Notes: generated from the sequence alone by a model not told the origin. Positions 19,278-28,280 are shown, counted from the stretch's first letter. The stretch: DNA of 32,634 nt from an uncultured bacterium (GCA_903902315.1 CAIUUK010000052.1:1-32634), one strand, 5' to 3'. Numbers and translations: made by a program.

Positions 19278-19802
19278 TCAATGATTTAGAAAGTTGAAAC
19301 TGCCACTGATCGGCACTGCTGTTTTAAACCTAATCTCAAAATTAATCTCATACCCATTTCCCCTTTTAAAACAAAATTCAGTTATTTCACCAAAATTTGG
19401 CTTCAAAGGGCAATCAACCAAAATCTCGACAAAATATTTTCTGAATTCACGCCAATAGTCAGTTTCATTAAGTTTATTTGGGATATTAAATTGGGTAAGT
19501 AGACTGATCAACTGTTTTCTAAATTCTACAAAATCAACCATTTCTAATACAAGGCTCGGTTGGTATTTATTTGCTAATATTGTTTTCTCAATGTTTTGTA
19601 ATATTATCTTCATTGGAGACGCTTCAATAATTTTCGCGTGCAGAGCCCAATCAGTATGCCTTTTAAGAAGTGGAAAATTATTTGACAAGTTCTCATTTTC
19701 AATAAGTTTGCGTATCTTCGATAATATAAATATTACATCTTTTTCATCCGCAACAGGTTCACCAAAAGCCTGGCATAGTTTATTAATGAGTTCATTTGTC
19801 AT
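19278..19802 (-). CDS. Hypothetical protein
   Basis: 174-aa ORF, mostly helical composition; no family recognised. Confidence 0.6.
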   Translation of the reverse strand: MTNELINKLCQAFGEPVADEKDVIFILSKIRKLIENENLSNNFPLLKRHTDWALHAKIIEASPMKIILQNIEKTILANKYQPSLVLEMVDFVEFRKQLISLLTQFNIPNKLNETDYWREFRKYFVEILVDCPLKPNFGEITEFCFKRGNGYEINFEIRFKTAVPISGSFNFLNH

Positions 19803-19875
19803 ATGTTTAATACATTTTAACGTAAATCAGCAGTATTCCAAAATCGTCGATTTTACCAGCTAAAATAAAAATATA

Positions 19876-20082
19876 ATGGAACAACCACCAATCATCCGCA
19901 ATCTTTACCCTCATCTCAACGATGAACAACTCGCTGAAGTAGAAGAAACCTGGGATCGATACCTCGAACTCGTAAAACGCATATTTGAGCGCTTAGAATA
20001 TGAAGGTAAGCTTGATTCCGTATTTGAAAAGTTCGACTCCCCCCAAGGGTCAACCTGTTTTTGCGGAAAATGTGAAAAGTAG
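19876..20082 (+). CDS. Small hypothetical protein
   Basis: MEQPPIIRNLYPHLNDEQLAEVEETWDRYLELVKRIFERLEYEGKLDSVFEKFDSPQGSTCFCGKCEK; followed at once by a terminator. Confidence 0.7.
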   Translation: MEQPPIIRNLYPHLNDEQLAEVEETWDRYLELVKRIFERLEYEGKLDSVFEKFDSPQGSTCFCGKCEK

Positions 20083-20090
20083 AAAACAAA

Positions 20091-20115
20091 AAACCAAGCA
20101 TTTGCTTGGTTTTTT
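20091..20115 (+). terminator. Rho-independent terminator
   Basis: AAACCAAGCA-TT-TGCTTGGTTT followed by TTT. Confidence 0.85.
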
Positions 20116-20249
20116 GGAAAGTTCGATATTGATGACTACTGTGACCCTACCAACTGGCTTTCCGAATTGATTAAACATAGGAATGATATAAAATTGGGCA
20201 TTCAAGAATTAAGTATATTTGGCAAAACAAAATCCATTTAGTTATGATT

Positions 20250-21191
20250 CTACATTGTATCATTGGACCTTTCTTCGCCATCTATATAATCAGGTACGTC
20301 CTTATTTCTTGCAGCGATAATCTTTTTCATTTCGTCTATTTTAACGATCATCGCGATATCGCCATATTTAAGAGCGATGGTTCGGGATTTTTTTAAGTGC
20401 TTCTGTGCCTCTCGAAAGCGGTAGGCCGTCTTCAATTCATTTGCAAGATTGAAATACGCACTCGAAGCAGCGGAGTCATCGATCTGTTCAAGAAGCTTAC
20501 CAGCTTCCAAGAGATCCTTCTTAAAAGACTTCACATATACAGGTAATTCACGGACCGTGACATTAATTAAGGCAAAGAAATTTTCAAAGATGGGATATCT
20601 GCATGATTGTGATTTTACCCACAATTTTCCATATAAGGTACCTCTGAGACAATCCGTCTTTCGTTGTAGATATTTTGAGCTTGATACCTGACCTCTATCC
20701 ATGAGGATATATGCCTTAGTCTTCTTATCCTCACTTTTATTTGCCAACGTCAGGGCTTGTTCCAAAAGATTATCGGACTCATCTTCCATTTTCTTAGTTT
20801 CAGATGTGAGAACCTCGTACTCCATCTTGTCTGCTTCAGTAGCAAAACCAATCCAACCGGGCGTCAGCGTAAGACTGGTCACGCGATGCCACCTGATCGT
20901 AATCTGAAACCTAAGAAGATCGGCCTTTCGCGCCATAAAATGCGCTTGGTAATTACTAATACCAGCTTGTGTGGTTATCTTTATAGCTTCCTCGGCAAGA
21001 TCGATTAACTTAGCATTATTCTTTACAGGACTAAGACTCGACAAAGAAGCGTCAATTAATCGTAGACGCAAGTTTGGTTCCTTGATTTTTGATTCCAAGA
21101 CAACGAGAATAGCCGCCGCTTCTTGGCGCTTGCCTTGTATGGCTAAATCCATAGCTTTTTTAAGTTCGTTTTCGTTTGACATGGCGACCAT
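20250..21191 (-). CDS. Alpha-helical repeat (TPR-like) hypothetical protein
   Basis: Ala/Leu-rich helical repeats (AAAILVVLESKIKEPNLRLRLIDASL..SAYFNLANELKTAYRFREAQKHLKKSRTIALKYGD); overlaps the upstream CDS by 32 nt in the track (possibly GTG/internal start). Confidence 0.65.
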   Translation of the reverse strand: MVAMSNENELKKAMDLAIQGKRQEAAAILVVLESKIKEPNLRLRLIDASLSSLSPVKNNAKLIDLAEEAIKITTQAGISNYQAHFMARKADLLRFQITIRWHRVTSLTLTPGWIGFATEADKMEYEVLTSETKKMEDESDNLLEQALTLANKSEDKKTKAYILMDRGQVSSSKYLQRKTDCLRGTLYGKLWVKSQSCRYPIFENFFALINVTVRELPVYVKSFKKDLLEAGKLLEQIDDSAASSAYFNLANELKTAYRFREAQKHLKKSRTIALKYGDIAMIVKIDEMKKIIAARNKDVPDYIDGEERSNDTM

Positions 21192-22107
21192 ATTGATACC
21201 AGTTTTTTAATTTATACCAGCGCATCTCGACCAAATGCCGTATAATTTTCAGGATAAAAAAGAAATCAAGGGGATATCTACGAAACCAATGACGCCTAAC
21301 CTTGGAATTATGGGAGACGAAATATTTATAACAGTGACCGACAACCATCCTATTCATCTCCTCTACCTCGTTATTACTCCACTCAGCGTAACCTCGAAGC
21401 GGACTCCAACTCATACAGAGCGCAATCTCTGGCGACAGAGGAAGTGTAACCTGCACATTTTTTTGGCTGAGCCCAGGACTATGAAATTTCTGAAATTGAA
21501 GGTCTGGGTTAAATAGATTGCACGGATCGTCAGATGTGACGAATTTAGATCCTCTTTTAGCACAAAGAAAGGCGACACTCATTGGCATCAGCATCTCCGT
21601 GATGGACGGTAGCATCTGAACGATACTCATTCGATGGCTATTCTTTTGAAATTCCTTCATTTTCTCCGACTCTTTCGAATCGATGCCATGAGATTTTTCC
21701 ATTGCCTCAGTATGCTCTATCAGCTCGTTATGGAAGCGATCCATGTTATCGCGATAGCGCGGTGTCCTTTGAAGCATTGCCGCGACAAAAGCGCAGAGTG
21801 TTATATGCTCCTCCTCACTCAGAGGCAAGTGCTTCTGGATCTTGTTTCTAAATATATTTGCGTATCTTCCTTCCAGATTTGAGAGGGTCTCTTCGATAGA
21901 GTAGTCTTTCTCACCAGTCTTTAGGCGAAGAGTGTATAAGTCAGTCTCAGTGAATATATTTGATGGAGCTTTTTTTCGTCCTACCTTTTCACCTCGATTG
22001 AATATCCAGACGTATGGCTCCTGACCGGCAGGAGTCTTTGGATCGACCCATCCGCGCAGATAGCACTCAGGGACGTAATGTTGTTTTGTGGGTTTATTCT
22101 TTGCCAT
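21160..22107 (-). CDS. DUF4238 domain-containing protein
   Basis: KPTKQHYVPECYLRGWVDP...VWIFNRGEK...ETDLYTL...CAFVAAMLQRTPRYR...KFVTSDDPCNLFN fits DUF4238. Confidence 0.85.
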   Translation of the reverse strand: MAKNKPTKQHYVPECYLRGWVDPKTPAGQEPYVWIFNRGEKVGRKKAPSNIFTETDLYTLRLKTGEKDYSIEETLSNLEGRYANIFRNKIQKHLPLSEEEHITLCAFVAAMLQRTPRYRDNMDRFHNELIEHTEAMEKSHGIDSKESEKMKEFQKNSHRMSIVQMLPSITEMLMPMSVAFLCAKRGSKFVTSDDPCNLFNPDLQFQKFHSPGLSQKNVQVTLPLSPEIALCMSWSPLRGYAEWSNNEVEEMNRMVVGHCYKYFVSHNSKVRRHWFRRYPLDFFFILKIIRHLVEMRWYKLKNWYQYGRHVKRKRT

Positions 22108-22110
22108 ATG

Positions 22111-22770
22111 TTACATCTTGGAATCGTTAATCCATGGAATCCTAAAAATCTCTTCCCAGTTATAGTGAATCGATGGCATCAACTCACTGAAACCTGCCTG
22201 ATTAAGAAGTAATTGATATTTGATGACGAGCTTTTCGAGAAGAGCCAAAGCGTCATCGACTTCTTGAAAACTAAGATCTATCTTGAGAGTCTTGTCCTTA
22301 TTTTTGTGAGCAATCCTTGTGTGTCGAAATTCCTTTATAGTCTTGGTCACCGCTAATAGGTCACTTATGTCCTTTTTGACAAAACTGATATCGATTTCTG
22401 CACCTGTACCGAAGTGTTCGACGAAATGCGCCTCGCCTATTTGGCGTGGTAGAGTTTTATACTGATCGGCAAACCATGATTTCGTAATGATTTTGTGATT
22501 TCTTTCAAGATCCTTCAGAAGCCTGATCAAGCTTATCACCACGGTTTTTTCGTCGACTTGTCTGGCAATACCAATAACCATCGCAGCACCGTAATTAGCC
22601 TGTAAATGATCCCAAAAGAAGTTATCCTTGCTCAGCTTTGAATTCGCCTTAATGATTTCACCTAAACGATGAAAAACATGCTGGTTCTCAATTAGGTCAG
22701 CGATGTCGTTCGTAATCTCTTCTATTTCTTTTTTCCATTGTGTAATTTTGGGTGGCATAGTGACAATCAT
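22111..22770 (-). CDS. HEPN/AbiU2-like hypothetical protein
   Basis: All-helical; EFRHTRIAHKNKDK contains an R-x5-H motif typical of HEPN RNases; stop lies 3 nt before the DUF4238 start. Confidence 0.6.
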   Translation of the reverse strand: MIVTMPPKITQWKKEIEEITNDIADLIENQHVFHRLGEIIKANSKLSKDNFFWDHLQANYGAAMVIGIARQVDEKTVVISLIRLLKDLERNHKIITKSWFADQYKTLPRQIGEAHFVEHFGTGAEIDISFVKKDISDLLAVTKTIKEFRHTRIAHKNKDKTLKIDLSFQEVDDALALLEKLVIKYQLLLNQAGFSELMPSIHYNWEEIFRIPWINDSKM

Positions 22771-22820
22771 ACTCGTATTGGCAATTTAAAACAAAACTGA
22801 GCACTGTCATAAATTACAGC

Positions 22821-23522
22821 TTACTTTGGCAATCTACCACCACTATCAAGACACGCCTGCACCGATGCATATGGTGTAAATATCTTGGTTGCGGCGTAGT
22901 AACGAGTGCCGAGCGCATGGCACAGGCCAGCAGTACTCTTTTTGACCGCAGGATCAGCTGTATCGAGGATTAAGGACGGTGCAGAAACATTAGTTGCACC
23001 GATGGTAGTGATTGCTGTAGTTGTTGCATTCTTGATGCCCCTGCGTATATTGTCGTATGTGATCCAGTTTGACGAGATCTCGTGCTGTGCCTCGGACAGT
23101 GTTATTGAACCTTTGCAGACCTGACTGTGCAGATAGTTTTCAAAGCTGTCTTTCGTGCGTGATCCGTTGCTGATGAGATAACTTTCAGGCCAGAGATTTG
23201 ATATGTCATTACTGCCACCAATTTCAAGACTGATTAGATGGTCTACCTCGTAATTGGCATGAAGCGAGTACGAGATGCCGTATTCCTTGAACACCTGCTT
23301 TTTCTCAGATAAGGGCACATCTCTCACCTTCATGGTATAGCCGACAGTGCAGATCGTGGTAGTGCCGATAGCAAAGACTGCGCCGGGTGTGCAGGCACTA
23401 TCCGGTAGGGCCTGATTGGCGATACAACCGCTTGTTCTGATTTGAACGCCATATGATGCAAGTACGGGACTTGAAAATAGGACGATCGTACATATGATAA
23501 CGATAGCAATTTTATTTTTCAT
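22821..23522 (-). CDS. Secreted HNH-type endonuclease-like protein with C-terminal Cys domain
   Basis: Signal peptide MKNKIAIVIICTIVLFSSPVLA; YEVDHLISLEIGGSNDISNLWPE (HNH-like DH...N); C-terminal GLCHALGTRYYAATKIFTPYASVQACLDSGGRLPK. Confidence 0.78.
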   Translation of the reverse strand: MKNKIAIVIICTIVLFSSPVLASYGVQIRTSGCIANQALPDSACTPGAVFAIGTTTICTVGYTMKVRDVPLSEKKQVFKEYGISYSLHANYEVDHLISLEIGGSNDISNLWPESYLISNGSRTKDSFENYLHSQVCKGSITLSEAQHEISSNWITYDNIRRGIKNATTTAITTIGATNVSAPSLILDTADPAVKKSTAGLCHALGTRYYAATKIFTPYASVQACLDSGGRLPK

Positions 23523-23758
23523 ATATTGTTTGAATTCAACGCAGGAAAATCAATGCAGCTCTCACAATTATCCGGCCGACAACGTGACAGTCTCCGGTAT
23601 GTCAATCTGATGCCTCGTGTGGGTCCGTATTCTTTAATAGCGAGAATGGCATAGTTAGAGCATGACGGATGAAAACGACAACGGACGCCGAGACGATACA
23701 GCAATGGTGATATGGTCCGCTGATATATCCAAATCGGAATAAGAAATAACTTAGACAT
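23519..23758 (-). CDS. yidD: Membrane protein insertion efficiency factor YidD
   Basis: IYQRTISPLLYRLGVRCRFHPSCSNYAILAIKEYGPTRGIRLTYRRLSRCRP is the YidD signature. Confidence 0.92.
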   Translation of the reverse strand: MSKLFLIPIWIYQRTISPLLYRLGVRCRFHPSCSNYAILAIKEYGPTRGIRLTYRRLSRCRPDNCESCIDFPALNSNNI

Positions 23759-24317
23759 GGTGGATTACGACTTCTTTCTTCACCGCCTTCGATCCACACT
23801 TCGAGCATTTGCCGAGATCAACGACTTTCTTCTCGGGCATCAACCAAAATAGACACCCCAATGGAGTGCCGCATGTTCCGCATGTTAGCAAGGACTTGCC
23901 GACGTTATGCATCTCATTCGCCGTCTGTTCTCGCTTATCTTGTTTGCCATAAAACCACGTGTTACCACAAGCAGCGCAGGTGCACTTAGTCTCCTTAACC
24001 TCATGTGTGATGATCCCCGCTCCGGGCAGTCCGTCTGTCAGTGTTGTTGGACCCTTAGCTTTCGGCTTCAATATTACCTTAAGCTCACGGAATCCGTCAG
24101 AAAAAGATACGCTCAGCTTTCTCTCAAAGAAACGAGTAATCTGCGGGATAAATAACGCACCGATGAATACAAGGGCCACCCCGACGACGGCCGGATCGCC
24201 CGGAGCGAAAATGAAAGCAATGCCAAAAATGATGAGGATGACACTGATGATCCAGCGCAGAACTGACCATATGATTCTTAACGCCTTACTTTTAGTTTTT
24301 TGATTTTCTATGCTCAT
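23751..24317 (-). CDS. Membrane protein with cytoplasmic zinc-ribbon motifs
   Basis: Two N-terminal TM helices; CTCAACGNTWF, CGTC..C and CSKCGS cysteine motifs. Confidence 0.78.
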   Translation of the reverse strand: MSIENQKTKSKALRIIWSVLRWIISVILIIFGIAFIFAPGDPAVVGVALVFIGALFIPQITRFFERKLSVSFSDGFRELKVILKPKAKGPTTLTDGLPGAGIITHEVKETKCTCAACGNTWFYGKQDKREQTANEMHNVGKSLLTCGTCGTPLGCLFWLMPEKKVVDLGKCSKCGSKAVKKEVVIHHV

Positions 24318-24318
24318 G

Positions 24319-25110
24319 TTATTGGGTTGATGTCGAGGCTGGTAGTAACGACTGCCAATTGCAATTCTTGCCTATAGCCATCTGCTCGTATTGATTCGTT
24401 GGATTCCAAGAGTATGTTCCGCGGAAATGAGCAAATATTTTGCAGTATTGGCTATCAGGGAGATTCGCGAGCTCGGGATTCTGCGCCTCTTGAGCAACAG
24501 TCGGATCGTCGAAAATCATGACATCGAACCACTTATCACTATGCTCCTTACGAAGCTGCTGAACGGCCGATAGGATCATTTTTACCTGAGGATCATTAAG
24601 AGGAGTATATTCATCCGGTGACAAACTCTCGGAATAGCCCAGCTCCTGATTCCATTCCCTTTGAATCGTAAGCGCAGGCGCATCGCTGCCTGTGGTGGTC
24701 GAATTATTTACCATATACAGGGATATAACCATCGGCAATTCATCAGGAGAAATCGCAGTGTCGGTGGTGTTTTGCGTGGCAACAGCCGGCTGTGGTTGTG
24801 GGCTATCGTTACTTACTATCGCGATTGGAGACGTTGACCTCGCCGAGACGGCAATGCCAAAGATAACGACGAGCACAACACCGGTAATGGTCCGGGTCAT
24901 GCGTGACAACGAGACGTTCCACTTCTGCTTAATGAATGATGTAACGCCCGGAAGAATGAGAGCGGCTATGAGAATGAAAAGAATTCCGATGATAGGGTCC
25001 GAAAATATGCTGACAATCCCGATCAAAAGGACAAGTAATCCGATGATCCATCCGAGAAGTTTATATAAATTGTTGCTCATGATGATTATCTGATTTTGAT
25101 AAATCCCCAT
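24319..25110 (-). CDS. Membrane protein, N-terminal TM hairpin related to the adjacent 23751-24317 product
   Basis: LLGWIIGLLVLLIGIVSIF..ILFILIAALILPGVTSFIKQKWNVSLS resembles LRWIISVILIIFGIAFIF..VALVFIGALFIPQITRFFERKLSVSFS next door. Likely start MSNNLYKLLGW at about 25080. Confidence 0.7.
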   Translation of the reverse strand: MGIYQNQIIIMSNNLYKLLGWIIGLLVLLIGIVSIFSDPIIGILFILIAALILPGVTSFIKQKWNVSLSRMTRTITGVVLVVIFGIAVSARSTSPIAIVSNDSPQPQPAVATQNTTDTAISPDELPMVISLYMVNNSTTTGSDAPALTIQREWNQELGYSESLSPDEYTPLNDPQVKMILSAVQQLRKEHSDKWFDVMIFDDPTVAQEAQNPELANLPDSQYCKIFAHFRGTYSWNPTNQYEQMAIGKNCNWQSLLPASTSTQ

Positions 25111-25122
25111 GAAGTGAGATAT

Positions 25123-25223
25123 AAGAAACCCACCACATGGGTGAGGACTTGCGCCCTCCGCGCCGGTTTCCCGACGTGGCTGATCAGAGCAACCCCATAT
25201 GATGGGTTTCTTACTCTGATCAG
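25123..25223 (-). promoter_or_regulatory. Structured leader RNA or dyad element upstream of the 25110 to 22821 cluster
   Basis: 18-bp stem AAGAAACCCATCATATGG (25195-25212) with CCATGTGGTGGGTTTCTT (25123-25140), complete only with two U-G pairs on the minus strand; overlapped by a perfect 10-bp repeat CTGATCAGAG/CTCTGATCAG (25180-25189/25214-25223). Confidence 0.6.
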
Positions 25224-25405
25224 ACTCCTTTCGCCATGCCCAGCAACGCTGAGTTTAGGCTACTTCAAAAAATATTCAGTTGTATAAAATACTATACCAT
25301 AAAATTTACCGATTGCACAAAGAAGTGCACAATGCATAATACAATAATGCCCTTGTTAAAAATCTATTGGGGCGTAGACTGAAAGTAAAATTACACGATA
25401 TTACT

Positions 25406-26368
25406 ATGACTACCCACGACCAATTTATTGGCGACATGTGGTGGCTGTTACAAGCTATCAAGAAAGAGACTCTCTCTACTCCTAACGAGATCGAATTTTC
25501 GGTGCGGACTGGCAACGATGGCAGTCCATCAGCAGCGACGCAATGCAATATGCTTCGTCGGTTGAGGGGTTGGTATCTTCTTGATTTTGAAGGACAAGCG
25601 ACGCTTGATGATTTGGACAAGCCCATGAATTTACACTTATCCATCGATACCAAGAAATTCAATGACATATACATTCTTTTTGAGAATGGTCTCAAACTGA
25701 ACATTGCAGGCTCCGAACTCTACGACCTTGCCAATCGATGGGTACGGCCGTTGAGCTATTCTGATAAAAAATCTTTCGAGGCATGGGAGATCATACGCGG
25801 CAAAGTCAAACCAACAAAGTATTTTCGAACCAAAAATGGATTGCCAACCAAACCGATAGTGATATTGCCTGAAGGTGCAAACTGGGAAGATATTGAAATC
25901 AGATTTAAAAATCTTTTCGATATTGACATATCTTTCCGTGAAAAACCTGTCAAATCGACTAACCATCAGGAACTTATGTTTTATAAAAGTAAGACGAGGG
26001 AAAAAGACCCCGACCGACAATGGAAACTACTCCACCTGCTTGCTTCAATCTACACGCTGTCAGCACAACAAAAACTGACCCTGCCACCAGCAACGATTAA
26101 AGACCTCGTTCCCGGGTTCAGCAAGAATGCTGGCGCATTGCAGACTATAAAGAAAAAACTTTCACAACATTTGCAAGTGATTTTCGGGATTAAAAATGAC
26201 CCATTCGAGGAGTATAAAAATGTCTGCTATTACAGAACAAAATTCAAGCTTGTTACCACCGACCTACCTAACGAAAAACTGCACGAATTCGGCCAGAGCC
26301 TTGACGATACCCAAACATATGGCGATCATAATGGCGAACAAGAAGATCCTGAGGATACTATAGGATAG
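25406..26368 (+). CDS. Hypothetical protein of the element core (possible replication/regulatory protein)
   Basis: ORF-track entry starts at TTG 25367; ATG at 25406 gives MTTHDQFIGDMWWLLQAIKKETLSTPNEIEFSV. Intrinsic terminator follows. Confidence 0.65.
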   Translation: MTTHDQFIGDMWWLLQAIKKETLSTPNEIEFSVRTGNDGSPSAATQCNMLRRLRGWYLLDFEGQATLDDLDKPMNLHLSIDTKKFNDIYILFENGLKLNIAGSELYDLANRWVRPLSYSDKKSFEAWEIIRGKVKPTKYFRTKNGLPTKPIVILPEGANWEDIEIRFKNLFDIDISFREKPVKSTNHQELMFYKSKTREKDPDRQWKLLHLLASIYTLSAQQKLTLPPATIKDLVPGFSKNAGALQTIKKKLSQHLQVIFGIKNDPFEEYKNVCYYRTKFKLVTTDLPNEKLHEFGQSLDDTQTYGDHNGEQEDPEDTIG

Positions 26369-26396
26369 TCAACTACTTGTAGTATATTCCTCCGCA

Positions 26397-26423
26397 GCCC
26401 ACTGAAAGTCAGTGGGCATTTTT
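26397..26423 (+). terminator. Rho-independent terminator
   Basis: GCCCACTGA-AAG-TCAGTGGGC followed by ATTTTT. Confidence 0.92.
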
Positions 26424-26472
26424 CGTGTCAGGTAACTAAAAACCCTTGAAAATCCTCGAGTAAATTAGCGCC

Positions 26473-26486
26473 GCTGAACGTTCAGC
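26473..26486. promoter_or_regulatory. Perfect 14-bp palindrome, possible operator
   Basis: GCTGAACGTTCAGC in the gap upstream of the CDS at 26529. Confidence 0.4.
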
Positions 26487-26528
26487 ATTAATAAGTAAAG
26501 GTCGTAGTCATATTAGCCAATATTAATT

Positions 26529-26813
26529 ATGATAAAAAAATTACACAAGAAAACAGAATACGTTCCAGCTGAAACTGACCATGAACATTTTCAGAGCCAT
26601 GATCTCGGACTCGTGGCGTTTTTGCTCTGTGCCGGTTACGAGATGGAGATAATGGATAAGTCGGTCCGCAACAAGGTCCTCTTCATTCTGAAGCGCGGTG
26701 ACGGCATCGACGAGGCTACAAAAAATTATTGGAACTTCAAGGCTTCAGTTGACCCTCAAAGCTACTTCAACCAAATGAAGCGATTGAAGAATGAAATCTT
26801 CAGCTGCGATTGA
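26529..26813 (+). CDS. Small hypothetical protein
   Basis: 94-aa ORF, start of the plus-strand core run; no family recognised. Confidence 0.6.
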   Translation: MIKKLHKKTEYVPAETDHEHFQSHDLGLVAFLLCAGYEMEIMDKSVRNKVLFILKRGDGIDEATKNYWNFKASVDPQSYFNQMKRLKNEIFSCD

Positions 26814-26856
26814 ACACCTTAGCAAATACTAAAAAATATTACCCTATATTACACAT

Positions 26857-28224
26857 ATGAAAGAAAAAATCTTCAATTTATTCAAGAAAAATAATATCCC
26901 GTTCGAATTCTTAGACAACGACTTTGCCATTGTATGCCCATTCAGGCCGGACATGGATGGTAACAGCAATTATCTCGCAACTTTCCAAATGAATAGTGAG
27001 ACTGGCAGAGGATCATGTGCCTATTGTAGCGAATCCGCCGATTTTGACGAGATTCTGAAGCTGTTGAACATAAGTGAGGGTACTTCACCTTCGGCCGAGA
27101 AAAAACGCACGTTCGAGCAAATTTCGCCTCGGACAGGCATTTCTTTATCAGATAAAGTGATTGCAATACCAAAATTACATGAAAGCATTTTACAGACATG
27201 GACAATGGGTGACATCCTAACCCACGACTTCGGCACAGAAGAATGGCTGGTTGAATCACTTATCCCAAGCCAAGGCATGATGATACTCTCCGGAAGTCCA
27301 GGAGACTTCAAGACGTGGGTAACTATCCATATAGCCCTCTGTGTTTCTCGTGGCACTTCTGTATTCGGGAGATTCAAAACTGAACAAGGAAACGTCCTCG
27401 TTATCGATGAAGAAGATAATCTCCGTGATCTGAAAAAACGCCTGGGATTACTTGGGGCCAAAGGCACCGATAATGTCCATTACCTTTCGCAAAACAACAT
27501 CAAGGTCGATGACGAAAAAAGTCGCGATGCTATTCTAAAAATAGTCAAAGAAAAAAATGTAAAACTCCTCATCATTGATTCTCTCGTCCGAGTACATCGT
27601 CAGGACGAGAACGACGCCAAAGGTATGGCCAAAGTCTTCAGTAGTCTCCAGGAAATAATAAAGGCTGGCGCATCTATTCTTTTCACTCACCACCACAGGA
27701 AACAAATGGGGTTCGGTCCTAACAATCCAGCACAAAGCATGCGTGGTTCTTCCGACATTCTGGCTGCCGTTGACTGTCATGTCACCATTGAGAAAAAGAG
27801 GGACGAAGATAATCGTCTTATCCTTCGACAAACAAAACTGCGACAAGCTGAAACATTAGCACCGTTCGAGATAAATATAATTAAGAGTGAATTTGGTCCA
27901 TCTGGTTTTGAATACGCAGGTGGTCACGATGAAAAAAGGAAAAAAGCTGAGGAAGTTTCTAAAGCTGTAATTTCTGTACTTGCCGAAGATATTAAAAGCC
28001 GAATGGAAATCCATGAGGCTTTAGGTAATGAATTTGGTAAAACAGCTATAGACAACGGAATTAAAATAGCAGAAGAAGCTGGTGAGATAAAACGTGTGCC
28101 AAAGGTTGAGCTTTCATCTGAAAATAACCATAAGGCCTTCTATCGACTCTCAGCCACCAACAAGCTTCCTGCTTCCCAACCACATATAGATGCAGAAAGT
28201 CAGGAAGATAATTTATCAGCATAA
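26857..28224 (+). CDS. RepA-like RecA-fold ATPase/helicase with N-terminal CHC2-like zinc motif
   Basis: VCPFRPDMDGNSNYLATFQMNSETGRGSCAYCSES; atypical Walker A SGSPGDFKTWV; Walker B KLLIIDSLVRVHR; ILFTHHHRKQ. Confidence 0.85.
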   Translation: MKEKIFNLFKKNNIPFEFLDNDFAIVCPFRPDMDGNSNYLATFQMNSETGRGSCAYCSESADFDEILKLLNISEGTSPSAEKKRTFEQISPRTGISLSDKVIAIPKLHESILQTWTMGDILTHDFGTEEWLVESLIPSQGMMILSGSPGDFKTWVTIHIALCVSRGTSVFGRFKTEQGNVLVIDEEDNLRDLKKRLGLLGAKGTDNVHYLSQNNIKVDDEKSRDAILKIVKEKNVKLLIIDSLVRVHRQDENDAKGMAKVFSSLQEIIKAGASILFTHHHRKQMGFGPNNPAQSMRGSSDILAAVDCHVTIEKKRDEDNRLILRQTKLRQAETLAPFEINIIKSEFGPSGFEYAGGHDEKRKKAEEVSKAVISVLAEDIKSRMEIHEALGNEFGKTAIDNGIKIAEEAGEIKRVPKVELSSENNHKAFYRLSATNKLPASQPHIDAESQEDNLSA

Positions 28225-28280
28225 TTCTTCTTCCTAATTTCCTAAAATACATAATTAGGAAACAGGAAGCTACCACTAAA

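Noticed and set aside
25096-25287. 63-aa plus-strand ORF
   Set aside because: Lies on the dyad-rich leader; better explained as structured RNA or DNA on the minus strand.
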